Source: Thozetella sp. PMI_491 (lineage: Eukaryota; Ascomycota; Sordariomycetes; Chaetosphaeriales; Chaetosphaeriaceae). From it: a stretch of 64,000 nucleotides of DNA. Position numbers and translations under genes: made by a program. Every line of letters starts with the position of its first letter. The stretch's first letter is position 1. The DNA is taken from NCBI GenBank assembly GCA_021432635.1, contig MU270022.1:992001-1056000 (forward strand), read 5' to 3'. The notes under the pieces were generated by a model. That model searched no databases. It saw only the letters and a program-made list of their open reading frames with translations, and had not been told where the DNA came from. This document shows, piece after piece, positions 1 through 10,495 of this stretch.

Positions 1-1257
1 AAACAGATTAAAAACCTGCCGTGAATGTATCAGTGTTTACCTCTATGTTATACACGTTGAGCCTTAATTAGAAGCTGTAGACTTTAACAGAGCTTTAACG
101 TTTTATAGTTATTTACTAGTCCCGGCTCTTGATTTCTGATAAGGCCTGGCGGGTATAAATTAATGGCAAAGGGATTGTCTTTATCGTGTAGGATGCTTTG
201 TATACTACCTAACTAAAGTGCTTAGGTATAGACTGTGTTTTACCAGGCAGCGTACGGGAAATCACAGTGATAACACAACATCATTGGCCAATATATAACC
301 ATAATATCTATATATAAATGATCTAACATTTGTTATGGCGCCGAGACAAGCCCCGATACAACGTTCCTCGACTCGAGGGTATAAAAGTATAACGTTTTAT
401 TAAATAACTTTTAGAAAGGGTTAAAAATCTACTATTTATATAGTATTTCATCTACCTAACTAGATAATAAAGTATGATCTAACCTTAATAAATATTAAGA
501 AGGCGATAAAGCTTGGATACAGTAGTGCGGAGTAGCAGATATCGCCCCAAGTGGCAGCATTCATAGTTTCGCTTTAATCCCTTTCAGAACCTGCTGAGCC
601 CTACATTATCTTGCAAATACAGCCCGAATAACATTAGGGTTTCATTTTAAAGGGGTACGCTGCATAGATTCTTTAAAGTTCAAGGCACTGGAGAATCGCT
701 GGTCTTTATCTCTGTTGCCACATCTAGTGGACTAAAATTGGAGTGCTGTGATAGTCCGGTGCGGAAACTTCGCACTTACCTAGGTACGTGAGCGGCGGAA
801 GCAGCTTTGAGGAGTCCTAGTGAAGAGGCTGCGAAGAGGGCCGGTAGTTACTCTCCCTTCTCATAAATCCCGGCACCATTGAGTTGAGCTAACATCTTCG
901 TTACGATATACTGCACCATTCCGAATTCAAGTGGCATTCTCTACTTCCCAAATTTGAAATGGAATAAGTCCAATCTAGCGTTTTCTTCAAGTTAAGCTGA
1001 TAGTGGTCGGTCCGGCCCCGGATATGTTCCGTCTCCACAGAGGAGCTGCCAGGACAGTGGCTGCCGAACACAGAATGTTCCTTCTGTTTTACGGCATCAC
1101 AGGGAAAGAACGCGTCGCCGATGTTTAAAAAATAGAAAGAATATGACGCGATCACAAAAAAAAACATTTTCGCAGTCTTGGGAAATCCATCCGCATGTGC
1201 GCGATGTTTGCGTGCTGTCTCGATTTCCGACGTTTCTGCGGCTGCTTCTCTTGAGGG
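1..1257. other. AT-rich stretch without a recognisable gene
   Basis: No reading frame with family resemblance is visible on either strand. Parts are AT-rich (for example around 290-330 and 380-500), which could be old decayed repeat DNA, but I see no terminal repeats or coding remnants that would name an element. Confidence 0.4.
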
Positions 1258-2116
1258 ATGTCTTCCCACGCCCGAACTAACGCAGAGCTCGTCAGCTATG
1301 GACGTCAATTGTATATTGAACTTGTCCGCAGTATAGAACGATATGGAGATGTGCACCGTGCTCTCCCTGAGATCTCACCTCACTACCGGACAGCAATTGA
1401 CCCGCCAGAAGCTCCTGCCGTCGATGCTACAACAGAGATTCGGTTGACAAACGAGAGGCACCCACTAGATAATTATGCCTTAACCCAGGTATACAACTCT
1501 GCCGCAAGAACTCCTCAGAGCATCTACCAGAATTACATACATGCGGATGGAAGCACTGTGCTCTGCCTAAACAACTTCTCAGATCGAGACCAGCTTAAGG
1601 GTCGCTCTGAGCAAATATACTGGTCAGACCTCATGGCAGTATGCTATTCTCGAGTAATAGCCACAAATCAGGGTGACTTCAAGGGACTTGAGGCTATTTG
1701 GCGAATTTGGATCCAGAACCAGGCATGGAGGACAGCTAAAATGTATATGATGCTATCTGCTAACTATTTCGTAGGTCACTACGAGACTGATCAGTGACTT
1801 GTGTCCTGAGGAAAGCAATGTCCCAGTGGACCTCTACACTGGGGGTGAAGCCTTCTTTGCTCTGCTGGGTTCTGACCACGGGAAAGGAGTTGCTAGGATG
1901 CTAGCAACTTATCCGCAGCTGTTCGGCCGGCATGTTATGACGCGGGTACGTGTATTTCCGCGAGGGGGAAACCTACCAGCCCTGTGCTGGTTTCTAGAAG
2001 AGGCGCCAAGAACTGAGATACCTGCGCGGCTGTCAACACCAGATACGCCGTTATCGAGAAAGGAGAGGCGTAGGCATCGCAAAGAGGCCTCTAAATCATC
2101 AATCACGTCCGCATAA
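1258..2116 (+). CDS. Unrecognised fungal protein, two exons
   Basis: The family is not recognised. A reading frame opens at ATG 1258 and runs to a stop at 1797. A second frame covering 1799-2116 has similar composition (GGEAFFALLGSDHGKGVARM, then a VFPRGG...LCWFLEE stretch and a basic tail RKERRRHRKE). I infer one gene with a small intron. Two junctions keep the frame: 1775-1826 (52 nt, weak donor GTCACT, acceptor CCCAG) or 1771-1810 (40 nt, good donor GTAGGT but unusually short). Either gives a protein of about 270 residues with no signal peptide or membrane segment. The N-terminal part has a WxIWIQNQ-type tryptophan-rich helix. The exon join is uncertain; alternatively this is two decayed pieces. 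Confidence 0.5.
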
Positions 2117-2236
2117 TAGACTTGTCGAGTGGGATACGAAAAACTCGATCGTGGCTACGGTCAAATAGCATGTATTATTAGATGATTACTCTGCCAAGTA
2201 ACAGGGAGAAATGTGCAGAATGGGCTTGAGCTTCAA

Positions 2237-3274
2237 TTAGAAGCTATCGAATTCTCCGGCAGCGGTTCTGGCCTCACGAAATTTTCGGCGCTCGATAAGT
2301 GGCAAGATCTTGCGGTCAAACTCCTCGCCTGATCCTTCCCACAGTGTGTATTTAGCCTCGTCCACAAATCGAGAGCTAGGCCCAACTGGAGGTTCATCTG
2401 CTCTCGATTTTGTCCACCAGGCGAAACTATTTCCATTGTCTGACTTCCACAATGCCTCTGGATCAGGTTGGAGACCAAATACTGACGCCTCTCGGGCCTC
2501 AAGGTTGATGACGAAGCCAATAGCCACCTCTAGCGTTGTTTCGACCACTTCGCCCTGTATCACAGACCTGCGAATGCTTTGTTGGATAGAATTGAATGTG
2601 ATGGCTGCACTGAGCCCGTCTTCTATCCCAGTACGAACCAGAAGCACGGGAAGCCTTCCGACATTCGCGGAGTCTTCGTTTTGGTAATCTTGAGAGCAGA
2701 CGACTATGAAGAGAGCGCGAAATAGGGGCTGAAGAATGTATTTCTGATGTGCTGCAAGCTGGTGCTGGACTGGACTCGCCGGCGATGCGGCGTGATTAGA
2801 GGTTTCAGCCTCCTCCTTCCAGACACGACGGCGTGCCTCAACATCTGTGCAGATAACTTCATTCAGGGACTTAAGACTGTTAATCGTCGTTTGGGAAGGA
2901 AAAGATTCCTCTTCTAGGTCAAGAGGCATTATAGATTTGCAGATAAAACGTTTCCCGCCGAGCTCGCTCCGATATGGGCGGAACCATTGACGATAGATAA
3001 AGTTGTGAAGTACTGTTGTTAACAGCGAGATTTTCGGTGTTGGTATGACATACAATGCCACTGACTTGTTGCAAGTATCTTTGGCGTCCACTTCTGACAT
3101 TCTAGAAAGGTTGTTGATATCCCGTACCGATGGATTATGGATTATAATTGAGGCCCTGGTGTGGGTGACGTGTCGATGCTCGCCTTCCTCATTGGCACGT
3201 AACCCCCATAACAACTCCTCCCTGGTGGACCGCCCTGGGTCCATGAATGGGCGAGATGAATCAACTGAAGCCAT
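2237..3274 (-). CDS. Unrecognised fungal protein, 345 aa
   Basis: The family is not recognised. This is a long uninterrupted frame on the minus strand. It stays open upstream to about 3433, but the first in-frame ATG followed by ordinary coding sequence is at 3274 (MASVDSSRPF), which I take as the start. The protein looks soluble, mixed alpha/beta, with no signal peptide and no obvious catalytic motif. A conserved-looking middle block (QPLFRALFIVVCSQDYQ, then RLPVLLVRTGIEDGLSAA) precedes a charged C-terminus. It lies tail to tail with the preceding gene, 120 bp away. An upstream spliced start cannot be excluded. Confidence 0.55.
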   Translation of the reverse strand: MASVDSSRPFMDPGRSTREELLWGLRANEEGEHRHVTHTRASIIIHNPSVRDINNLSRMSEVDAKDTCNKSVALYVIPTPKISLLTTVLHNFIYRQWFRPYRSELGGKRFICKSIMPLDLEEESFPSQTTINSLKSLNEVICTDVEARRRVWKEEAETSNHAASPASPVQHQLAAHQKYILQPLFRALFIVVCSQDYQNEDSANVGRLPVLLVRTGIEDGLSAAITFNSIQQSIRRSVIQGEVVETTLEVAIGFVINLEAREASVFGLQPDPEALWKSDNGNSFAWWTKSRADEPPVGPSSRFVDEAKYTLWEGSGEEFDRKILPLIERRKFREARTAAGEFDSF

Positions 3275-4817
3275 TGATGAGTCAGGATAGCGCTCAAGGA
3301 ATGTTATAGTTGCTTGTATGAAATGAATGCGAGCGGGTGGAGGGAGCTCCAGCAAGTGAAGAGGAATAGTGGGAAACGAAGAATTAAATATAAGGGATGA
3401 TGCTATTAATGGAGATACCTTAAACAAGGGCACCTAGGTAGTGACGTTACCTCCTAAGACCAGGAGTTAAAATAAGGTAAGGTAGTTTAAGTTCGAAAGT
3501 ACCATAGGTACCTAGTAAGTTAAATGGGTCTAGACTAACTAACTTTTTCACCTTGTGATGACAGGCCCGCGCCTTAATTTAGTGACGGGGGCAATTATCC
3601 GAATGCGAATGGATTGCCTGTAGAGATATTGATGCCTAGCGTCTTCTAAATACGATTTGAAACTTTTGAGGAGAGTAGATTAGCGCTCAGAAGGAGCTTC
3701 AACTAAGGTTGCCTTCAACCGGCGCTGGGCCGCGAAAGTTTGGTAAAATATCGACTACCGAGAACCCAATTTTAAAAGAATATCTTGATTAAAATGGACA
3801 GTGGAAGACTAAACTTGGGTATATGTTGGTTGGTTGAAATTGGGGTAATTCATTCGCACGGAGTAACTACTTCATTTGGGAGGTAAAACGCAGAGAAGCC
3901 ATATGAAGAGCTGGCGCCTAGCGTCGGAGGCGGCAGAATCCGCACCTGCGTCTGCTTCCTGACACCGAGCCAATTAAATATCGAAGGAACATAGCCTGGC
4001 CAGGAATGAATGGATTGCACTTCATGTTTGTGACCCCACGATTTCCCCTTACAGCCGCCTGTGTCAGCCTCCCTACCACATCCAAATCTTATACCAGCCA
4101 AGCTGAATCTTCAGGCTCCCAACTCAGTTCATGCTCAAGGCCAAGATGCACCTTCGGTAGTGCGTTATTGGTAGATAAAGAACGCACTGATATGTCTCCA
4201 GTGCCAAGAGTCGCAGAGATGCGAAGGAGGGGTCTCGGCCACACTTCATACAGTCTCGGGTAACACCGCAGATACCAATGAACAGTGTAGCTCTCAGAAA
4301 TGCTTGTGCCTTCCCAAGCCTTGTCTTCCCGAGCCTTGTCCACTCCCCTGGCCCTCCTTCCCTCGCGATTGATAGGAGGCTGCCACACCTATACCGCAAA
4401 CGCCAATCATTCCCCCCCCCCCCCCCCGCATCTCCTCTTCCCACCCCCCGTTACTAATCCTCCCAGGCATTTGTGCTGTGGCTAGCTATCTTGTCCAATG
4501 AAATGGAGTTGCAACGGTCGTGTGGTTATCGCTCGCCCGGCTGCTGAGAAGCTTTTACGTTATCTTTCCCGCCCCCGAGGGTGGGCGAAAACCTGTCAGT
4601 TAATTGTGACACCGTCGCCAGCTGGTGTCTCCATCGGTCCGCAACATGCTCTCCCATAAGCCAGCCTACATTCTTCTGCACATCATAAAGTACTCTACGA
4701 AGGCCGGTAGTATCTCAAGCGCGTGTAAGGTCGTCAGATATCATTCTGTGGATGTGTACGTACCACTCACGGAGAAATCCTAGCAAAAGACTCCGGAATT
4801 CCTAGTGCACACATCAG
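3275..4817. other. Intergenic, no gene seen
   Basis: About 1.5 kb between the minus-strand gene and the kinase gene. Only short overlapping frames are present, with no family resemblance. It contains a C homopolymer (listed separately) in a pyrimidine-rich patch, possibly part of the kinase promoter or leader. Confidence 0.45.
4412..4427 (+). repeat. C16 homopolymer tract
   Basis: Sixteen consecutive C residues are followed by more C-rich sequence up to about 4450. The tract is prone to length error in sequencing and to slippage in vivo. It lies about 390 bp upstream of the inferred kinase start. Confidence 0.85.
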
Positions 4818-6144
4818 ATGAGTCGGTCAATTGGCGACAGTGTTCACTGGACACATAATGGCGCCGAAATAATCGTAAGTCCATGCTTAGTTTACGAGCA
4901 CAATATCTCGGCGGCTTTGGCTAAGCGATTGTACTGCAGAGCGAGACCAATACCAAGAAGCTGAAATTTGACGACAATGTTGTCATCGTCGAGAGTCAGT
5001 GGGTCGAGGACATCTTTAGCTCTTCTCCAGACGAGTCCAGCTCCGATACCGAGGTCGACGATGCTGTACACGAGGGAGGGAAGATTGCTTCAATTCTCTC
5101 TAGGCTTATAAGCTACGATGGGTCTGACGGACCATTGCAAGCCGAGCTCTTCGCTGCCATCTCTGAGACATCCCTAAGCCAGTCCATGGAAAATTCCGGC
5201 TTCGTGCCAAGGGAAACACTATCACAAATTATCAATGAAGAATCTGTGGCCCAAGAGCTAGAAAGAATGGAACAGTCCTTGAAAAGACGGCTCCAGTTCT
5301 GGCGGCGCCCGCCAGACACAGGAACAATTGAGCAGGAAGCGAGGCTTGTTTGTGGAAACCCTACATCTAAGGGGGCGTATGTCCACTCCAAACCGAGAAA
5401 GTGCTTTCGCAAGATCTTTGCCATCCTACTTCTCATCGGCCAACCGGGGGCAATCTGGGAGTTTGTTAACGAGGGCATATGTGACGCCGACCTTCCATTA
5501 AGCCATCGTCTAAACGCGACTGGCTCCGTGGCTTCTGAGCTTACCCGGAAGGCTTCCCCAGATCACTCTATAGGGTGTTTGGAAGACTGGAATACCAGAA
5601 AACGTTCACAACTCGAAAGATGGCAGTGGAAGGTCCTCGCTCCTTGTTTCTCTCGGGCCGAGGACGGCAAGGTGCAACACCAACACTTTGAAGACAAGGC
5701 AATTCTACCGTTTACATACCGGAAACGAGTCAATAGTGGGTCCCATGGCGAAATATTCAAGATCAAAATCCATCCTGATCATCATAATTTTGATATCTCT
5801 CTAGTAATGCTCCCGATTCCTTGTCTACAGCACGTTATACCATGAAATGCCTACGCATTGACTGACTCGCATCAGCAGTCCAACGAGTACTTTGCACTAA
5901 AGATTATCTCTGGCGAGGAGGAAGAATTCCGGCAGGAGGTCCGCATGCTCAAGAGGGTGCATAACTCACACTCGCACCTTATATCCCTGTTCGCCACGTA
6001 TCAGCACTCATCTAGCTTTCATCTCATCATGCCTTGGGCTGAGTGCGACTTAAGGACATATTGGAAAGTAAAATTTCCAAGCCCTTCCCGGGACGACGAT
6101 ACTGCATTGTGGATGGCACGCCAGTGCGAGGGCATTGCCGAAGC

Positions 6145-6152
6145 CTTATATC
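6145..6152 (+). repeat. Target site duplication, left copy (CTTATATC)
   Basis: CTTATATC sits directly before the element and recurs directly after it at 9431-9438. Eight base pairs is the hallmark duplication length of hAT transposases. One copy belongs to the original kinase exon. Confidence 0.95.
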
Positions 6153-6165
6153 CAGGGCTGTGATT
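6153..6165 (+). repeat. hAT left terminal inverted repeat
   Basis: CAGGGCTGTGATT is the exact reverse complement of the right end. CAGGG-type ends are common in hAT elements. Confidence 0.93.
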
Positions 6166-6207
6166 GAGTAGAGTTTAGTAGAGTATTTACTCATACTCAT
6201 ACTACTC

Positions 6208-6291
6208 GAGTTTAGTAGAGTATATACTCGCCCCACTCGAGTAGAGTATAAGAGTAAACTCATACTAGCCGAGTAGAGTATAACCTAATAC
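6208..6291 (+). repeat. hAT left subterminal repeat
   Basis: A block starting GAGTTTAGTAGAG, containing CCCCACTCGAGTAGAGTATA and then AAACTCATACTAGCC, recurs in the same orientation at 9280-9363 with a few changes. It is built of ACTCGAGTA/TACTCGAGT-type words. Clustered subterminal words of this kind are typical transposase-binding regions in hAT elements (inference). Confidence 0.8.
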
Positions 6292-6440
6292 TTATACTCT
6301 ACTCGAGTGTACTTAAAAATACTCGAGTACCTATATAAAATACTCAGGTAAATACTCAGATTATATTAATATAAAAAAACTAGTAAAAATACTAGTATAA
6401 ATACTAGTAAATATATATAAGACTAATAAATTAATAAACT

Positions 6441-6488
6441 AATAAAATAACTAATAAAATAACTAATAAAATAACTAATAAAATAACT
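6441..6488 (+). repeat. 12-bp tandem repeat inside the hAT element
   Basis: Four exact tandem copies of AATAAAATAACT lie just beyond the transposase stop codon, in the element's 3' non-coding part. Confidence 0.85.
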
Positions 6489-6507
6489 AATAAAAAGAAC
6501 TAATAAA

Positions 6508-9002
6508 TTAATCTTCAATACCCTCTTCTTCTAATAAAGCCTTTAACTCAGCTATATCTTTAATACCCCAGCTTTTAAGTAAAATAAGCTGTTTAACCGT
6601 TTCTAAATATAAACCATTCCTAGCTTTAGTAATAATATTTCCCCCTATACTAAAAATGCTTTCAATAGCTGCTGAGGTAGCTGGTATAGCTAAATATCGT
6701 CTAGCTAATATAGCTAGTATAGGAAACCAGTAGCTATTAGCTTTCCACCATATAAGTGGCTCTGTTTTAAGGCCTTCATTACGCTCTTTAAAATATAACG
6801 TATATTCCTCTTCAACGCTTTATAGCTGTATATATAACTCATCCTCTAAGCTAGAGCTAGATTCCTTATCTAAAACGCTATATATATCCATATCTAAAGC
6901 TAGCTCGTCAAAGGATATATTAGGGTTAGCTATATTAGTCGTATTAATTATATTAGATTTTACTTTAATATCTTGTTTTAGCTGTAAATATTTTAACTTA
7001 AATAAGCCAGATATATCCCTTAAAAAGTTAGGGTAAAAGTAAAGTAATCCATTATCTTTAAAGTGTAATAACTTCAACCTAGGGTCTAGTATTATACTAA
7101 AAAGGTATGGTTTAAAGTCTTTAAAAGTAGTTGGTATAAGTCGTCTTAGAAAATATTTATCTAGCTTAAATAAACCAGCTTATATAGCTTAGATAAAGCT
7201 AGTATAATCAAGTGTAGTATCGGTTTTTTACTCTTCTTTTAAGTCTTTTAATAACCATTCTAATTTAGTATAAATTTAATATATAAATAGTAAGCCTTAT
7301 TAAGTGTAGTATAAACCTAGCCTTAAAGTTTAATAGTAGGTGTAACAAATATATAAAAGATTTCGTATAACTTTTATAAAGCTAGCCAGTCTAAATCAGA
7401 TAGAGTATATTGTTTAAACTCTTTATTTTTAGTAAGTTTAGATATATATAAAATAACTTCTTTAAGCTCAAGTGTTACTTTAATCATATTATAAGTTAAA
7501 TTCCATCGAGTAGTATTATCTAAGGGTATTCGTTTTATATTATAAGTAGCTGGAATTTTACCCTCTTTTTTATATTTATTAAAAGCTTCGTTAAATAACT
7601 GTTGATTTTCCTAAGTATATTTTATAAGAGTAGCGATTCGTCGTATTTTATTAGTTAAGCCCTTAACCTTAGTAAAAAAGCTTTCTTTATCGTTTTCTTT
7701 AGTATATATTATATTATTTATATAATCAGATAGCTCTTGTTCAGCTGCTGACTGTAGTAAATATTCCTTTAATATATCTTTAACCACTATATTTAAAACG
7801 TGTGCTATACAGTGGATATCGTATAAAAAAAGACTTTTAGGGTTATTTTTCTTAATAGCTTATATAAGAGTATCGTTATTAGAGGCATTATCTCGTGTAA
7901 TACTAAAAATATTAGATGTTTCTAAGCTATAAAGCTTTAAGATATCTATAAGCTCAGTATATATATATTGCCCAGTATGGCTTTCGGTAAGTTTATTAAA
8001 GCCAATTAGCTTATAATTTAACTTATAATCGTCGTCGATATATATTAAAAGTAGGCCAAAATAAGCGGTTTAATTATTAGCAGTCCAAATATCAAGTATA
8101 AGTAAAAGGGTATTGTTATTATTAATATAGTTTTTAAGTTTAAAGGTAAGTGTATTTAAAGCTTCTTTATAGCTTTTATCAAGTATATCCTTTATCTTCC
8201 ACCTATTTATAACTAGTGTAGATTTATTATAATAGTTTAAGAGGTCTTTAAAAGATCCTGAGTTTAATATATTAAAAGATAAGTTATTTTCAATAATAAA
8301 GTTTAATATCTTATGTAAAGCTTCGTCTTCATTAAATTCTTATATAGTAGCAGATCATATACGCTTTCTACTTTCTAGTTGGTTAAAAAAGCTATTTTTA
8401 GGTGGTATATTTAATATTTTAAGCTTAGTAGCTTCAAGCTTTTGATTATGAGCGATATTAGGGTGTTTCTTTTTATAATGGGCAATATAATTAGAGGTTT
8501 AGAAGCCTAGTAATTTATCGATTCTTTTATAGGAACAGCTATTACACTCGATTAAAACCTCTCGTTCCTTATTAAAATCAATAGGTTGTAAAGTTCTTAT
8601 ATATAAGCCGTTATTAAATATATATATATCGTTATTTAATTTAAAGTCGGATTTATTATATTTTGAGTTTATATATTTATTAATCTCGTCGGTATTTTAC
8701 TGGCTAGTTTACTGGCTGGTTTAGTCTAATATTTATATATCTTCTATAATAATAGATGAGGTAGCTGGTAATATAGGGCTATAAGAAGCTTCAGAATCCA
8801 TATTATAAGTAGCTTTATAAATGATTTTTAAGTAGCTTTTTACTTCTATAGTAGTAATATAAGTGGTGGTATAAGTAGTGGTATAAATAGTGGTATAAGT
8901 AGTAGTGTAAATAGTAGTGTAAGTAGTGGTATAAATAGTAGTGTAAGTAGTAGTGTAAATAGTAGTGTAAGTAATAGTGGTAGAAAAATTAAAAGTGGTC
9001 AA
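6508..9002 (-). pseudogene. Degenerate hAT transposase
   Basis: Read on the minus strand in one frame, the sequence keeps family order despite about a dozen stop codons. First come a low-complexity TTYTTIYTT region and a BED finger (CNSC near 8555, HYKKKH near 8475). A catalytic-domain stretch follows, with LILDIW (about 8095), TRDNASN (about 7890) and HCIAHVLN (about 7820). The hATC dimerisation segment ends the protein (ATSAAIESIFSIGGN near 6660, then LLKSWG near 6575); the natural stop is TAA at 6508-6510. Every stop I checked is TAA or TAG where glutamine would fit, as expected if CAA/CAG changed to TAA/TAG, the C-to-T pattern of repeat-induced point mutation. The N-terminal limit is approximate. 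No functional transposase can be made. Confidence 0.85.
8861..8980 (-). repeat. Minisatellite encoding TTYTTIYTT repeats
   Basis: Imperfect tandem units of GTAGTGGTATAA/GTAGTAGTGTAA read on the minus strand as alternating TTY and TTI residues at the N-terminus of the transposase frame. It looks like an expanded low-complexity repeat within the element rather than a separate gene. Confidence 0.8.
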
Positions 9003-9279
9003 AGTAAGAGGGAAGCTTTCTTTATATAGTTTTATTATATAAATCTAAAAGATTCTAGTAAAATCAAGCTACTTATTAATTTATATATTATTAATTAAGT
9101 TAAATATATTATAAATTTACTTTTACAGCTTATAAAGCTGATTTATAAGCATTAGTAAGCAATAGAAACTTATAGATACGTATAGAAGCTTCTAGATTCC
9201 TCTAGATTTTCAGCTTATAAATCTATTATAATACTCTAATATACTCGAGTATGAGTATATACTAATACTTATACTCGTC

Positions 9280-9363
9280 GAGTTTAGTATAGTATATACT
9301 AGCCCCACTCGAGTAGAGTATACCAGTAAACTCATACTAGCCTAGTATAGTACGACCTTATAC
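9280..9363 (+). repeat. hAT right subterminal repeat
   Basis: Direct copy of the left subterminal block at 6208-6291, including the CCCCACTCGAGTAGAGTATA core. Several differences are T/A in place of C/G. Confidence 0.8.
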
Positions 9364-9417
9364 TCGTACTCGAATATACTCGAAATACTCATACTCATAC
9401 TAAATACTCAGTACTCA

Positions 9418-9430
9418 AATCACAGCCCTG
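9418..9430 (-). repeat. hAT right terminal inverted repeat
   Basis: AATCACAGCCCTG mirrors the left end at 6153-6165 exactly over 13 bp. With one extra T the match extends a further five bases or so. Confidence 0.93.
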
Positions 9431-9438
9431 CTTATATC
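9431..9438 (+). repeat. Target site duplication, right copy (CTTATATC)
   Basis: This is an exact copy of 6145-6152. Deleting the element plus this copy rejoins the kinase frame without any shift. Confidence 0.95.
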
Positions 9439-10495
9439 ACATTCATCACCACGAGACAAACTCTGTCAGCTCCCTCTTTGCCCATGAATCCGCCGCAACG
9501 AGAGAGCAGAGGACTCGAGTGTTGAACCCTAGGAGGGGGAAATGGACCGCTCAAGAGAGACCCTCCTATGTGGTTTTCGGGCGACACGGCGATATAAAGC
9601 CGTCAAATCTGCTTTGGTTCCCGAACTATCAGGATCCGGAGGACAGGGGAATTATAAAGATCTCGGACCTCGGCGTCGGCGAATTCAGTACAATCAGCAC
9701 TGCGCGATCCACGTCTAGTTCCATAGGCCATTCTCCCATGTACCGCCCCCCAGAGTGCGATCTTGCGGGTGCTGCAATCACTTCTTCCTACGATGTGTGG
9801 ACTCTGGGGTGCCTATATCTCGAGTTTATTACCTGGTATCTAGGCGGCTGGGCTCTGCTTCACGAGTTTGAAGAGCTCAGGATACAGGCTACGCAAGGGC
9901 TGTGTCGCACTAGCGCGTTTTTTGAGATTATCACGGATGTGAGCGCCTCCGGTCATTCTCAAAGAGCGACTGTGAAGCCCATAGTTACGCAGGTTCGTAA
10001 TTTCCGTTAGTTACCCTTAACGGTTGGAGTTATGATACTAATTTACCTATCCCAAGTTCATGGATCGACTACGCCAGGACAAAAACTGCTCAAAATTCAT
10101 TTCTGAGTTCATCCACTTGATTGAGCATTCTATGCTTATAGTCGACCACAAGCTAGGCGAGATTGGACCCGGCCGTATAAGTTGCCACAAGCTGTACAGC
10201 GACCTAGGGGGGCTGATTAGTAAATATTTTGACCCTGAGGATACCGACGACGAGGACGACGAGTCATAGGGCAGCTCTAGAAGTAAAGTAAACACTATTT
10301 CAAGGACTGGTTTAATTATTATTTCCAGTGATCCATCCAAATTACTCTCTGAAATATGTATGTTGATACACTAGAGTGCCATTAAGTTACTCGTCAGAAT
10401 GGCACAACAGCTTAGTAGGTTCCGTTGAACCTTCATCCCTCGAGCCTTTGATCTCTATAGCAGTAAAATGTGTCGTGTTGAAGCCTGGCAAGAAT

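Larger units (their letters stand above)
6153..9430 (-). mobile_element. hAT-superfamily DNA transposon, 3,278 bp, degenerate transposase
   Basis: The ends are CAGGGCTGTGATT (6153-6165) and AATCACAGCCCTG (9418-9430), a perfect 13-bp inverted repeat that continues imperfectly if one base is gapped. It is flanked by an 8-bp duplication CTTATATC. The interior is far more AT-rich than the surrounding kinase exons. Subterminal repeats of about 80 bp lie near both ends. The minus strand encodes a decayed transposase with a BED-type zinc finger and a C-terminal hAT dimerisation segment, so the element reads right to left. The ends appear intact, so this copy could in principle be moved by a transposase supplied elsewhere. 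This is inference. Confidence 0.93.
4818..10269 (+). pseudogene. Ser/Thr protein kinase gene disrupted by a hAT transposon
   Basis: Exons read 4818-4874, 4940-5803, 5879-6152, [hAT insertion], 9439-9992, 10057-10269. Introns 4875-4939, 5804-5878 and 9993-10056 have GTAAGT/GTAATG/GTTCGT donors; the last contains TACTAAT. Ignoring the insertion and one target duplication, the frame is open for 653 residues. It has a ~280-residue N-terminal domain of unknown role, a Gly-rich loop near 285-289 (SGSHGE), a lysine in FALKII (about 315), HGDIKPSN (catalytic Asp about 450), SDLG in place of DFG (about 475), a PPE segment, and a C-terminal acidic tail (DTDDEDDES). The element splits the helix just before the catalytic loop. 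Translation from the start now ends at a TGA inside the transposon (6161-6163), leaving about 401 residues with only the N-lobe and no catalytic loop. Family resemblance is to fungal kinases with a CEGIAEAL..IH helix; substrate unknown. Confidence 0.85.

Noticed and set aside
8733-9002. Open frame of TTYTTIYTT repeats as an independent low-complexity protein
   Set aside because: It lies inside the hAT element, continues into the BED-finger region of the broken transposase and is produced by a tandem repeat.
6153-9430. Tandem repeats in the AT-rich block as a CRISPR-like array or centromeric DNA
   Set aside because: The repeats are few, irregular and fully contained within a transposon; CRISPR arrays are not expected in fungi.
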